64,000 bases of DNA from Alistipes sp. (GTDB lineage Bacteria; Bacteroidota; Bacteroidia; Bacteroidales; Rikenellaceae), in NCBI GenBank assembly GCA_020026335.1, contig JAHHQO010000007.1:1-64000 (forward strand), in the 5' to 3' direction. Position 1 is the first letter of the stretch, and each line of letters opens with the position of its first letter. This document shows, in pieces, positions 32,519 to 40,492 of this stretch. Below the pieces are notes generated by a model, which saw nothing but the letters and a program-made list of their open reading frames with translations, had not been told where the DNA came from and did no database searches. A program made the translations under genes and the position numbers.

Positions 32519-33220
32519 TTACTGAAGGAACGAGAGGTCGTCACCGGGATTGACCTCGTAGGTCTCTTCGCCCTTCTTGAAGATACGCATCGGACGCTTG
32601 CCGATGAGTTCGAGCTTGTCGCCCTCGTAGTGGAGCATACAACCCTCGCGAAGACCTACCACACGCATATCGGGGTTGGCCTCGATGTACTCCAAAATAC
32701 GCTGCTCGCGGGTCTCGCCGGCGTGTCCCTCGGGATTGGCGTCGAGATAGTGGGGGTTAATCTGGAACTTGACGGCTCCGATGGCGCGGAACGACTCGGG
32801 CTGCACGATGGGCATATCGTTGGTGGTGCAGATGGTGGGGCAACATACGTTGCTGCCTGCCGACCAGCCCACGTAGGGAGTGTCCTCCATGATTTTGTCG
32901 TGAATGGCCTGCATGAGTCCCTGCTCCTGCATCTTGCGAGCCAGTGCAAAGGTGTTGCCACCGCCCACACATACGGCCTCGGCACGGCGGATGAACGCTG
33001 CGGGGTCTGCCTCACGGTGTACCGATTTGACAGTCACGCCAATTTCCGAAAAACGCTCCTGAACTCTGCGCTCGTATTCTTCGTAGGAGAAAGTCACTGC
33101 CGCATAGGGTACAAAGGCAATTTCGCGGATACCCGACAGGAATTTTTCGATTTGGGGCATGGGATAACGCAGATATTGCTCCCCGGCGTTGGTCGAATTG
33201 GAGATGAGAAGTAGTTTCAT
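32519..33220 (-). CDS. pepE: Dipeptidase E (alpha-aspartyl dipeptidase)
   Basis: A 233-residue S51 serine peptidase that cleaves dipeptides with N-terminal aspartate. The nucleophile lies in VGWSAGSN near residue 120, and the INPHYLDA segment with catalytic His follows near residue 155. VGGGNTF near residue 88 is the usual Gly-rich loop. Cytoplasmic, usual length. Confidence 0.94.
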   Translation of the reverse strand: MKLLLISNSTNAGEQYLRYPMPQIEKFLSGIREIAFVPYAAVTFSYEEYERRVQERFSEIGVTVKSVHREADPAAFIRRAEAVCVGGGNTFALARKMQEQGLMQAIHDKIMEDTPYVGWSAGSNVCCPTICTTNDMPIVQPESFRAIGAVKFQINPHYLDANPEGHAGETREQRILEYIEANPDMRVVGLREGCMLHYEGDKLELIGKRPMRIFKKGEETYEVNPGDDLSFLQ

Positions 33221-33323
33221 AATATTTTGATATTTAGTTAGTTATCTGTTAAAGTGTGCTAAATGTCTGAAAAATTGTGAATAAAAAAAACATTGCTTTT
33301 GTCAAAAGTAATAAAAAAAGTGT

Positions 33324-33331
33324 TATTTTTG
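33324..33331 (+). promoter_or_regulatory. Promoter of the acpP-fabF operon
   Basis: TATTTTTG at -7 with TTTTG ending at 33301, about 22 bases upstream; leader of about 70 bases. Confidence 0.6.
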
Positions 33332-33404
33332 CCGAAAACATAACTGCTATTTGAATAAAATAGAAACTATTTCAAAATAAATGTTTAACTAAAAATTTAA
33401 AATT

Positions 33405-33641
33405 ATGTCAGAAGTTCAGTCAAAGGTTGTCGAGATTATCGTAGACAAGTTGGGTGTGAAGGAGTCGGAAGTAGTACCCGAAGCAAGCTTCACTAACCAC
33501 CTCGGTGCAGATTCACTTGACACTGTAGAGTTGATTATGGAGTTCGAGAAGGCTTTCGATATCCAGATTCCCGACGAGGATGCTGAGAAGATTGCCACTG
33601 TAGGTGATGCTATCAGCTATATCGAGGAGCACAAGAAATAA
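33405..33641 (+). CDS. acpP: Acyl carrier protein
   Basis: A 78-residue acidic protein with the phosphopantetheine site GADSLDTVEL (Ser38) and the usual four-helix pattern. It carries growing acyl chains in type II fatty acid synthesis. It is followed by fabF, the normal arrangement. Confidence 0.97.
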   Translation: MSEVQSKVVEIIVDKLGVKESEVVPEASFTNHLGADSLDTVELIMEFEKAFDIQIPDEDAEKIATVGDAISYIEEHKK

Positions 33642-33688
33642 TTTTTAAAACACAAACCTTTTTCACGGCATATAAGCCTTAATAATTT

Positions 33689-34936
33689 ATGACAGAAAGA
33701 AGAGTAGTTGTAACGGGCATTGGTACGATCAACCCGCTGGGAAACAATATAGAAGAGTTTTTTTCTAATCTTGAAAAGGGTGTCAGTGGTGCAGGACACA
33801 TTACTCGTTTCGATGCAGAAAATTTTAAGACTCAAATAGCTTGTGAAGTAAAGAATTACGACCCGTCTCAGTATTTTGACAGAAAAGAGGTGCGTAAGTA
33901 TGACCTCTTTACCCAGTTTGCCCTCGTGGCTGCCTCTCAGGCAGTCGAGGATGCTGCGTTGGATATGGACAATATCGACAAGGAGCAGGTGGGTGTCATT
34001 TGGAGTTCGGGTATCGGAGGAATCAAATCTTTCTTCGATGAGTGCTTGGACTGGGCCGCAGGATCTGGAATCCCGCGGTTTAGTCCTTTCTTTATTCCTC
34101 GTATGATTTCCGACATCGCAGCCGGTTTCATCTCTATGAAGTATGGCTTCATGGGACCCAACTACTGCACCGTGTCGGCATGTGCTTCGTCTAACCACGG
34201 ACTCATCTCGGCTCTCGATGCCATTCGCTATGGCAAGGCCGACATGATGGTTGCCGGAGGTTCGGAGGCTGCGGTCAATATCCCTGCTGTGGGTGGTTTC
34301 AACTCCATGCAGGCACTTTCGACCCGCAACGACGACCCCGAGCACGCTTCGCGTCCCTTCGATAAGGACCGTGACGGTTTTGTTATCGGTGAGGGTGCCG
34401 GTGCGCTCTTCCTCGAAGAGTATGAGCACGCCAAGGCTCGTGGTGCGAAGATTTATTGTGAGGTAGTAGGTGGCGGTGCTTCGGCAGATGCTTACCACTT
34501 CACCGCTCCCCATCCCGAAGGAAAGGGTGCCATCAAGGCCATGAAGGACGCGTTGAAGGATGCCGGTATCCAGCCTGAAAATATAGATTATATCAATGTT
34601 CACGGAACATCTACCCCTGCAGGTGATATCCCCGAATTGAAGGCCGTTTCCGAAGTGTTTGGCAGTCATGTCTATGACCTGAACATCTCGTCGACCAAAT
34701 CTATGACAGGTCATCTCCTGGGTGCAGCCGGTGCAGTAGAGGCTTTGGCTTGTGTCTTTGCCATTACTCACGGTGTTATCCCTCCCACAATCAATTGTGA
34801 AAATCTCGACCCGAACATCGACTCGAAGTTGAACCTGACGCTCGGAACCGCACAGAAACGTGAGGTGAAGTATGCGTTGAGCAATACTTTCGGATTCGGT
34901 GGTCACAACTCGACCGTGATTTTCGGAAAACTTTAA
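33689..34936 (+). CDS. fabF: 3-oxoacyl-ACP synthase II
   Basis: A 415-residue condensing enzyme that elongates acyl-ACP with malonyl-ACP. The active-site Cys lies in TVSACASSNHG near residue 163. The two catalytic His are in NVHGTSTPAGD near 303 and KSMTGHLLGAAG near 340, and the family's final FGFGGHNS is present. It sits 47 bp after acpP. Confidence 0.97.
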   Translation: MTERRVVVTGIGTINPLGNNIEEFFSNLEKGVSGAGHITRFDAENFKTQIACEVKNYDPSQYFDRKEVRKYDLFTQFALVAASQAVEDAALDMDNIDKEQVGVIWSSGIGGIKSFFDECLDWAAGSGIPRFSPFFIPRMISDIAAGFISMKYGFMGPNYCTVSACASSNHGLISALDAIRYGKADMMVAGGSEAAVNIPAVGGFNSMQALSTRNDDPEHASRPFDKDRDGFVIGEGAGALFLEEYEHAKARGAKIYCEVVGGGASADAYHFTAPHPEGKGAIKAMKDALKDAGIQPENIDYINVHGTSTPAGDIPELKAVSEVFGSHVYDLNISSTKSMTGHLLGAAGAVEALACVFAITHGVIPPTINCENLDPNIDSKLNLTLGTAQKREVKYALSNTFGFGGHNSTVIFGKL

Positions 34937-34954
34937 TATCGTTCTTATTCCAAA

Positions 34955-35728
34955 GTGCTGGATCTTATACTTAGACCTATAAGAAGGAACTTCGGAAAGG
35001 ATAAGGCGTATTATACCATGGTCGATGATATGTTCGGATTTATTCCGCATAACATCGAACTTTACAAGCTGGCTTTGATTCACAAGTCAGCTTCTTTGGT
35101 TTTATCCGACGGGCAGTCGGTGAACAACGAACGCCTCGAATTTCTGGGTGATGCCGTTATCGAGACCGTCACTTCCGATTTCCTCTTTATTGATTACCCC
35201 GGCCACGACGAGGGCTTCCTCACCAAGATGAGAGCCAAAATCGTCTCGCGTCAGTCGCTCAATGCACTGGCCATCAAGCTGGGTTTGGACCGCCATCTGA
35301 TTTCCAACGGCGGTGCCACACTGCCCCAAAAGCACATCTATGGCGATGCTTTCGAGGCAATGATGGGAGCCATCTATCTCGACCAGGGATATGATTTTGT
35401 CAACAGGTTGTTGATTAATGATATTTATGCCCGCTATCTCTCGATTGACGAGCTGTCGGAGTCGGAGACCGACTTCAAGAGCCGCCTCATCGAGTGGTGT
35501 CAGAAGAACCGTCGTCAGATTGTCTTCCGCACCGAGCATGACAAAAGCTATGTTCCGAGTCGTCCGATGTTCTACTCCACGGTGTTGATTGACAACATCG
35601 AGGTGGGCCACGGTTCGGGCGAGTCGAAAAAGGAGGCCGAACAGCAGGCCGCATTCTCCGTTGCCGAGTATATGAGCGACGAGCAGTGTGCCGTGCTGAT
35701 GGACAAAGTGGACAAAATAATCCAATGA
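34955..35728 (+). CDS. rnc: Ribonuclease III
   Basis: A 257-residue double-strand-specific RNase that processes rRNA precursors and mRNAs. The signature ERLEFLGDAVIE lies near residues 59-70, and a second acidic site GDAFEAMMGAIYLD near 130. A dsRNA-binding domain fills about 170-250, with GHGSGESKKEAEQQAA. The start is GTG at 34955, 18 bp after fabF. The acpP-fabF-rnc order is widespread in bacteria. Confidence 0.96.
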   Translation: MLDLILRPIRRNFGKDKAYYTMVDDMFGFIPHNIELYKLALIHKSASLVLSDGQSVNNERLEFLGDAVIETVTSDFLFIDYPGHDEGFLTKMRAKIVSRQSLNALAIKLGLDRHLISNGGATLPQKHIYGDAFEAMMGAIYLDQGYDFVNRLLINDIYARYLSIDELSESETDFKSRLIEWCQKNRRQIVFRTEHDKSYVPSRPMFYSTVLIDNIEVGHGSGESKKEAEQQAAFSVAEYMSDEQCAVLMDKVDKIIQ

Positions 35729-35735
35729 TAAAGCG

Positions 35736-36371
35736 ATGAGCGAACTCTCCGACAAAATACAGTCGCGTGGGGCGAAGTCCCTCACCGACACCGAATTGCT
35801 GACTGCCCTGCTGGGGGACGCGTCCCTCGCTGAAGCGGTATTGTCGGAAGCGAAGGGTTTGCTCTCCGCACTTGCGTATGAAGACCTCTCGCGTCTGCGT
35901 ATGACGGGCGGTATGGGTTTGCGCCGTGCCGTGACCGTTGCCGCGGCGGCAGAGCTGGGTCGCAGGGTGGCTGCCCTCCGTGCGCGTGAGGCCGACACCA
36001 TCTCATCGAGTGTCGATGTGGTGCGTCTGTTCCGTCCCCAGCTGGAGAACCTCACCCACGAGGAGTGCTGGGCGGTCTATCTCACCTCATCGAACCGCAT
36101 TCTGGAACGCCAGCGCGTGAGCCAGGGCGGTGTGCAGGCCACGGTGGTGGACCATCGTCTGATTGTCAAACGGGCGTTGGAGTTGTTGGCCACGCAGATG
36201 ATTCTCATTCACAACCACCCGTCGGGTGCTGCCGAGCCGAGTGCACAGGACAAGGTGCTCACCGAGCGTGTTGCCCGTGCAGCCGCGCTTTTCGACATCC
36301 GTCTTCTCGACCACATCATCATCTCGCGCGAGGGGGATTTCTCCTTTGCGCGTGCCGGTCTGATGGGCTAA
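35736..36371 (+). CDS. radC: RadC-family JAB-domain protein
   Basis: A 211-residue protein with a helix-hairpin-helix-like N-terminus (about 1-85) and a C-terminal JAMM/RadC domain: RVSQGGVQATVVDHR, then the metal-binding HNHPSG near residue 158 with a following Asp. Despite its name, a role in DNA repair is not proven. It starts seven bases after rnc, so it is cotranscribed. Slightly shorter than the usual 220-230 residues. Confidence 0.92.
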   Translation: MSELSDKIQSRGAKSLTDTELLTALLGDASLAEAVLSEAKGLLSALAYEDLSRLRMTGGMGLRRAVTVAAAAELGRRVAALRAREADTISSSVDVVRLFRPQLENLTHEECWAVYLTSSNRILERQRVSQGGVQATVVDHRLIVKRALELLATQMILIHNHPSGAAEPSAQDKVLTERVARAAALFDIRLLDHIIISREGDFSFARAGLMG

Positions 36372-36570
36372 TTCCCGGGACGAGAGGGGGTGAGAGAGGC
36401 GAGAGAGAGGGGTGAGCAAGTAGAGTGCTGCCAAGGTGTGAGCCGAGAGTTGCGTCTGTGAACGAGCAGGATACTGTTGGTGAGCCGACCCCAAGTCACA
36501 AGGAGTTGCCGCATTGCAGTTCTGTTCCTATCGCAAGACGGAAAACATTGCAGATTTTGTTCCCAATCTA

Positions 36571-36608
36571 TAAAAATGACGATACCGAGGTGTCGTCATT
36601 TTTTTTGT
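36571..36608 (+). terminator. Terminator after radC
   Basis: Arms aatgacga and tcgtcatt followed by eight T, about 200 bp beyond the radC stop. Confidence 0.85.
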
Positions 36609-36929
36609 GGCCACTCATGCGCTCCGCAACATTTTTTTCTGCCACGTCATCACGCTGTTTCATGTCATTTCGTCTACCACACGCCCAGCCGTGCTCCCGC
36701 TCGCTCGAAACCGTGTGCACCTCTCCGTCTGACAGGAACCACCCACTTATTTCGACACTATCATCGCTCCCGTTTTTCCCGTTATTCCGCTTCTCTCCGC
36801 ACGTCTGCACCCGTTTCCGAAAACTGCTCCACACGACCTCCCCGCACCATGGAGTCCCCTCCATCGGGGAATATTGTCGGATAGAGAAAGAAAGTTGCTT
36901 CTAAAATCCTTATATTCCTATTTATTTTG
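36609..36929. other. Gene-free interval upstream of glyS
   Basis: About 300 bp with unusually C/T-rich plus strand and no convincing frame in any direction; ORFs here lack start context and family likeness. Together with 36372-36570 it forms a 610-bp gap between radC and glyS, of which I recognise only a terminator and a promoter. Confidence 0.5.
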
Positions 36930-36937
36930 TACTTTTG
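36930..36937 (+). promoter_or_regulatory. -7 element for glyS
   Basis: TACTTTTG, 49 bp before the glyS start. Confidence 0.6.
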
Positions 36938-36985
36938 TAATTCTGTAAAAGACAATAAAAGTAATCGATTTAAAGATATAGAACA

Positions 36986-38530
36986 ATGACTCAAGAAGAA
37001 CTTTTCAAGAAGTTGGTCGCTCACTGCAAGGAGTACGGTTTTGTATTCCCCTCGAGCGAGATTTATGATGGTCTGGGAGCCGTTTACGACTACGGACAGA
37101 ACGGTGTGGAACTGAAAAACAACATCAAGCGTTATTGGTGGGACTCGATGGTCAAGCTGCACGAGAATATCGTGGGTCTTGATGCTTCGATTTTCATGCA
37201 CCCCAAAACTTGGGAAGCATCGGGTCATGTGTCGGCCTTCAATGATCCCCTCATCGACAACAAGGACTCGAAGAAGCGTTACCGCGCCGATGTCCTGATT
37301 GAGGACTGGATGGCCAAAATAGACGAGAAAATCGAGAAGGAGGTAGCCAAGGCCAGAAAGCGTTTCGGCGAGAGCTTCGACGAGGAGAAATTCCGCGCCA
37401 CCTCACCCCGTGTGCAGGAGGAGCTGGCAAAGCGCGAGGCAGTTCACACCCGTTTTGCAAAGGCCATGAACGACAACGACTTCGTGGAGTTGCGTCAGAT
37501 TATCCTCGACTGCGAGATTGCCTGCCCCATTTCGGGTACTCGCAACTGGACCGAGGTGCGTCAGTTCAACCTGATGTTCTCGACCCAGATGGGTTCTACC
37601 GCCGACGGTGCCAACACCATCTACCTGCGTCCCGAGACTGCACAGGGTATCTTCGTTAACTTCCTCAATGTGCAGAAGACCGGTCGTATGAAGATTCCTT
37701 TCGGTATCGCACAGATTGGTAAGGCTTTCCGTAACGAGATTGTCGCTCGTCAGTTCGTGTTCCGTATGCGTGAGTTCGAGCAGATGGAGATGCAGTTCTT
37801 CGTACGCCCCGGCACCGAGATGCAGTGGTGGAACGAGTGGAAGAACACCCGTATGGCTTGGCACCGTGCACTGGGCTTCGGTGACGAGAACTACCAGTTC
37901 CACGACCACGACAAGCTGGCTCACTACGCCAACGCAGCTACCGATATCGAGTACAAGTTCCCCTTCGGCTTCAAGGAGGTGGAGGGTATCCACTCGCGTA
38001 CCGACTTCGACTTGTCGAACCACCAGAAGTTCTCCGGCAAGAAGATGACTTACTTCGACCCCGAGACCGGCGAAAGCTATGTTCCCTACGTTGTCGAGAC
38101 CTCTATCGGTGTTGACCGTATGTTCCTCCAGGTGATGTCGGCTGCCTATACCGAGGAGAAGCTGGAGAGCGGCGACTCGCGTATCGTTCTGAAGTTCCCC
38201 GCAGCTTTGGCTCCCGTGAAGGTGGCTGTTCTGCCTTTGGTCAAGAAGGACGGCATGCCCGAGAAGGCACAGGAGATTGTCAACCTGCTGAAGTACGACT
38301 TCAACGTGGCTTACGAGGAGAAGGATTCGGTAGGCAAGCGTTACCGCCGTCAGGACGCCATCGGTACTCCTTTCTGCGTGACTGTCGATGGTCAGACTTT
38401 GGAGGACAACACCGTCACCGTACGTCACCGCGACACCATGGAGCAGGTGCGCGTATCTATCGACAAGCTGCACGCTATGGTCGAAGAGGAGTGCTCTTAC
38501 CGCAAGCTCTATAAGAAACTGAATCTGTAA
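36986..38530 (+). CDS. glyS: Glycyl-tRNA synthetase, dimeric alpha2 type
   Basis: A 514-residue class II synthetase of the eukaryal/archaeal-like single-chain type. The N-terminal GLGAVYDYGQNGVELKNNIK is the motif 1 region, followed by a charged insert. LRPETAQGIFVNF, FRNEIVARQFVFRMREFEQ (motif 2) and the ETSIGVDRMFL motif 3 region follow, then an anticodon-binding domain with KVAVLPLVKKD. It ends in the small-protein/ruvX region. Confidence 0.97.
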   Translation: MTQEELFKKLVAHCKEYGFVFPSSEIYDGLGAVYDYGQNGVELKNNIKRYWWDSMVKLHENIVGLDASIFMHPKTWEASGHVSAFNDPLIDNKDSKKRYRADVLIEDWMAKIDEKIEKEVAKARKRFGESFDEEKFRATSPRVQEELAKREAVHTRFAKAMNDNDFVELRQIILDCEIACPISGTRNWTEVRQFNLMFSTQMGSTADGANTIYLRPETAQGIFVNFLNVQKTGRMKIPFGIAQIGKAFRNEIVARQFVFRMREFEQMEMQFFVRPGTEMQWWNEWKNTRMAWHRALGFGDENYQFHDHDKLAHYANAATDIEYKFPFGFKEVEGIHSRTDFDLSNHQKFSGKKMTYFDPETGESYVPYVVETSIGVDRMFLQVMSAAYTEEKLESGDSRIVLKFPAALAPVKVAVLPLVKKDGMPEKAQEIVNLLKYDFNVAYEEKDSVGKRYRRQDAIGTPFCVTVDGQTLEDNTVTVRHRDTMEQVRVSIDKLHAMVEEECSYRKLYKKLNL

Positions 38531-38545
38531 AAATCTTCCGGACTT

Positions 38546-38659
38546 ATGGAAAAGAAGAAATCCATGACCCGTATTGTTCTGGTCATAGCGGCTTTCCTTG
38601 CCATCGCTTTCGGTGCTGGTTATCTGGTGGGCCGCTTAGCCGCCGAAGTGATGAATTGA
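38546..38659 (+). CDS. 37-residue single-pass membrane microprotein
   Basis: A short frame starting 15 bp after glyS: charged MEKKKSMTR, then one hydrophobic helix (about residues 9-30, IVLVIAAFLAIAFGAGYLVG), then RLAAEVMN. The net charge pattern and tight spacing favour a real gene. Its stop overlaps a possible TTG start of ruvX (bases 38656-38659). I recognise no family. It could be an inner-membrane regulatory peptide; function unknown. Confidence 0.6.
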   Translation: MEKKKSMTRIVLVIAAFLAIAFGAGYLVGRLAAEVMN

Positions 38660-38661
38660 CC

Positions 38662-39075
38662 GTGGGACGCATCCTTGCAATAGACTACGGAACGAAACGC
38701 ACGGGAATCGCCGTGAGCGACCCCTTGCGTATCATTGCAGGCGGTTTGGATACCGTGGACACCAAGATATTGGAGAAATGGCTCGCTGACTACTTCCAGA
38801 AGGAAGATGTCTCGACCATCGTGGTGGGTAAACCCTCGCAGATGGACGGCACGCCCTCGGAGACGTGGCGATTTATCGAACCGCTGGTGGCACGACTCAA
38901 AAAGGCCTATCCCGACAAGGAGGTGGTTCTCCACGATGAACGCTTCACGTCGGTGATGGCTCACCGCACGATGCTGGAGAGCGGAATCGGTAAAATGGCA
39001 CGACGCAACAAAGCGTTGGTCGATAAGATTTCCGCCACGATTATTTTACAAAGTTATATGGAATTTAACCAATGA
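38662..39075 (+). CDS. ruvX: Pre-16S rRNA nuclease / Holliday junction resolvase-like protein
   Basis: A 137-residue RNase H-fold protein (YqgF). The N-terminal GRILAIDYGTKRTGIAVSD carries the first catalytic Asp; VVGKPSQMDG, the Glu in HDERFTS and a late Asp in DKISATIIL follow. Its role is maturation of 16S rRNA 5' ends. GTG at 38662 was chosen because it gives M-G-R-I-L as in homologues; TTG at 38656 is possible. It overlaps def by four bases (ATGA). Confidence 0.93.
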   Translation: MGRILAIDYGTKRTGIAVSDPLRIIAGGLDTVDTKILEKWLADYFQKEDVSTIVVGKPSQMDGTPSETWRFIEPLVARLKKAYPDKEVVLHDERFTSVMAHRTMLESGIGKMARRNKALVDKISATIILQSYMEFNQ

Positions 39076-39620
39076 TTTATCCTATTGTAGTATATGGTGA
39101 TGAGGTGCTTCGCACGAAGTGCCACGACATCACACCCGACTCGCTGGATGTGAAGAAACTGGTGGAGGATATGTTCTCGACACTCGAAGTGGCAGAGGGC
39201 GTAGGCCTTGCAGCTCCTCAGATTGGTAAGGATATCCGTCTGTTTATTGTCGATTGCACCCCCTGGGCCGAGGAAGACCCTTCGTGTGCCGACTACAAAA
39301 AGGCGTTTATCAATGCCGAAATCTACGAGATGTCGGAGGAGACAAAGACCTACACCGAGGGATGTCTGTCGATTCCGGGCATCAATGCCGATGTTCGTCG
39401 TTCGCTCTCCATCCGTATGAGATATATGGATGAGAACTTCGAGGAGCATGACGAGGAGTTCACCGGTCTGAAGGCGTGGGTCATTCAGCACGAATACGAC
39501 CACATCGAAGGTCATGTGTTTACCGACCGTGTGTCGCCCATTCGCAGAAACATGATTCGCAACAAGCTCGCCAACATCTCGAAAGGCAAGTATCGTTGCT
39601 CCTACAAGACGCGCCGATAA
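39072..39620 (+). CDS. def: Peptide deformylase
   Basis: A 182-residue metalloenzyme that removes formyl groups from nascent N-terminal methionine. The three family motifs are present: GVGLAAPQIG near residue 45, EGCLSIPG near 99 and QHEYDHIEGH near 142 with the metal-binding histidines. Coupled to ruvX by a four-base overlap; a strong terminator follows. Confidence 0.97.
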   Translation: MIYPIVVYGDEVLRTKCHDITPDSLDVKKLVEDMFSTLEVAEGVGLAAPQIGKDIRLFIVDCTPWAEEDPSCADYKKAFINAEIYEMSEETKTYTEGCLSIPGINADVRRSLSIRMRYMDENFEEHDEEFTGLKAWVIQHEYDHIEGHVFTDRVSPIRRNMIRNKLANISKGKYRCSYKTRR

Positions 39621-39649
39621 GGCCGTCCGAGAGGATTAGACAATATGCA

Positions 39650-39688
39650 AAATCAGCCCGAAATTGCTTTCGGGCTGATTTTTTTGTG
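39650..39688 (+). terminator. Terminator after def
   Basis: Arms aatcagcccgaaa and tttcgggctgatt followed by T. Confidence 0.9.
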
Positions 39689-39783
39689 TCCATACCGCAA
39701 GGGTGGGGGATTGAACGGGGTTGTTGCCTTCGTGGGGCAGAAAGGCGTTGTTGGCGTCCCGTGCCGCGGTGGGGTAGGGGCAT

Positions 39784-39818
39784 AAAAAATCCGGACTTCG
39801 TGGTGAAGCCCGGATAAA
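39784..39818 (-). terminator. Terminator after the small barrel gene
   Basis: Arms atccgg-acttc and gaag-cccggat, with a T run on the minus strand. Confidence 0.75.
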
Positions 39819-39837
39819 TTGTTGTGCTGTTCAGTGA

Positions 39838-40305
39838 TTAGAACTTGTAGGTAGCACCCAGCGAGATGACGATGGGGTTCTTCCAATACTTGTGGGTCTG
39901 AACCATCCATTTTACATCGGCTGTGAGGTCCCAGTGGCGAGCCAACTTGAAGTCGGTACCTGCACCGAAGTTGAAACCGCAAGACCAGTCACCGAGGTCA
40001 TTGGCACTGATACCTGCCTGAGGATAGATAGCCCAGCAGTCAGCGATGTTGAACAGGTAGTGAACATTGACATTGAAGTCAATAGAGCAGTTGTCCTCGC
40101 AGATAGCCATCAAAGTAGGTTCGATACGCCAGTTGTCGGTGAAGCTGTAACGGCCGCTTGCACCGATACCGAGAACGGCACCATCGGCACCTGTGTTGGT
40201 GTATATACCGAGTTTGGGACCTACTGCCCAATTACCTTTGTCCTGAGCAGAAGCTGCGCCGAATGCAAAGATGGCTGCAACAGCCAATAACAAAAACTTT
40301 TTCAT
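39838..40305 (-). CDS. Small outer-membrane beta-barrel protein
   Basis: A 155-residue secreted protein: signal peptide MKKFLLLAVAAIFAFGAASA, then about eight amphipathic strands ending VISLGATYKF. It resembles the OmpA/porin-like barrel family often abundant in Bacteroidota outer membranes. Four Cys occur in the mature part, unusual for outer-membrane barrels, and could form periplasmic disulfides or be loop residues. Single gene with a good promoter. Confidence 0.75.
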   Translation of the reverse strand: MKKFLLLAVAAIFAFGAASAQDKGNWAVGPKLGIYTNTGADGAVLGIGASGRYSFTDNWRIEPTLMAICEDNCSIDFNVNVHYLFNIADCWAIYPQAGISANDLGDWSCGFNFGAGTDFKLARHWDLTADVKWMVQTHKYWKNPIVISLGATYKF

Positions 40306-40344
40306 AGTCGAATGAATTTAGTGTTTCTTAAATCAAACTTAGAA

Positions 40345-40352
40345 CAAATATA
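40345..40352 (-). promoter_or_regulatory. -7 element for the small barrel gene
   Basis: TATATTTG on the minus strand, 40 bp before the start. Confidence 0.6.
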
Positions 40353-40438
40353 ACATAAAAATGCTCATATCTCAAAAAAAATCAACAAAAGTGACCTTTT
40401 TTTAAACCAAAGGAAGAATGATTTATTTCCGTGGGGAC

Positions 40439-40472
40439 AAAAAACGGTGGAACCCGAGAGGTTCCACCGTTG
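40439..40472 (-). terminator. Terminator after ppdK
   Basis: Arms aacggtggaacc and ggttccaccgtt with a T run on the minus strand. Confidence 0.9.
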
Positions 40473-40492
40473 GTAATCTATCTCTGAATCAA

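Noticed and set aside
36568..36864. 98-codon minus-strand frame in the radC-glyS gap
   Set aside because: Begins without promoter, ends inside the radC terminator, unusual composition, no recognisable motif.
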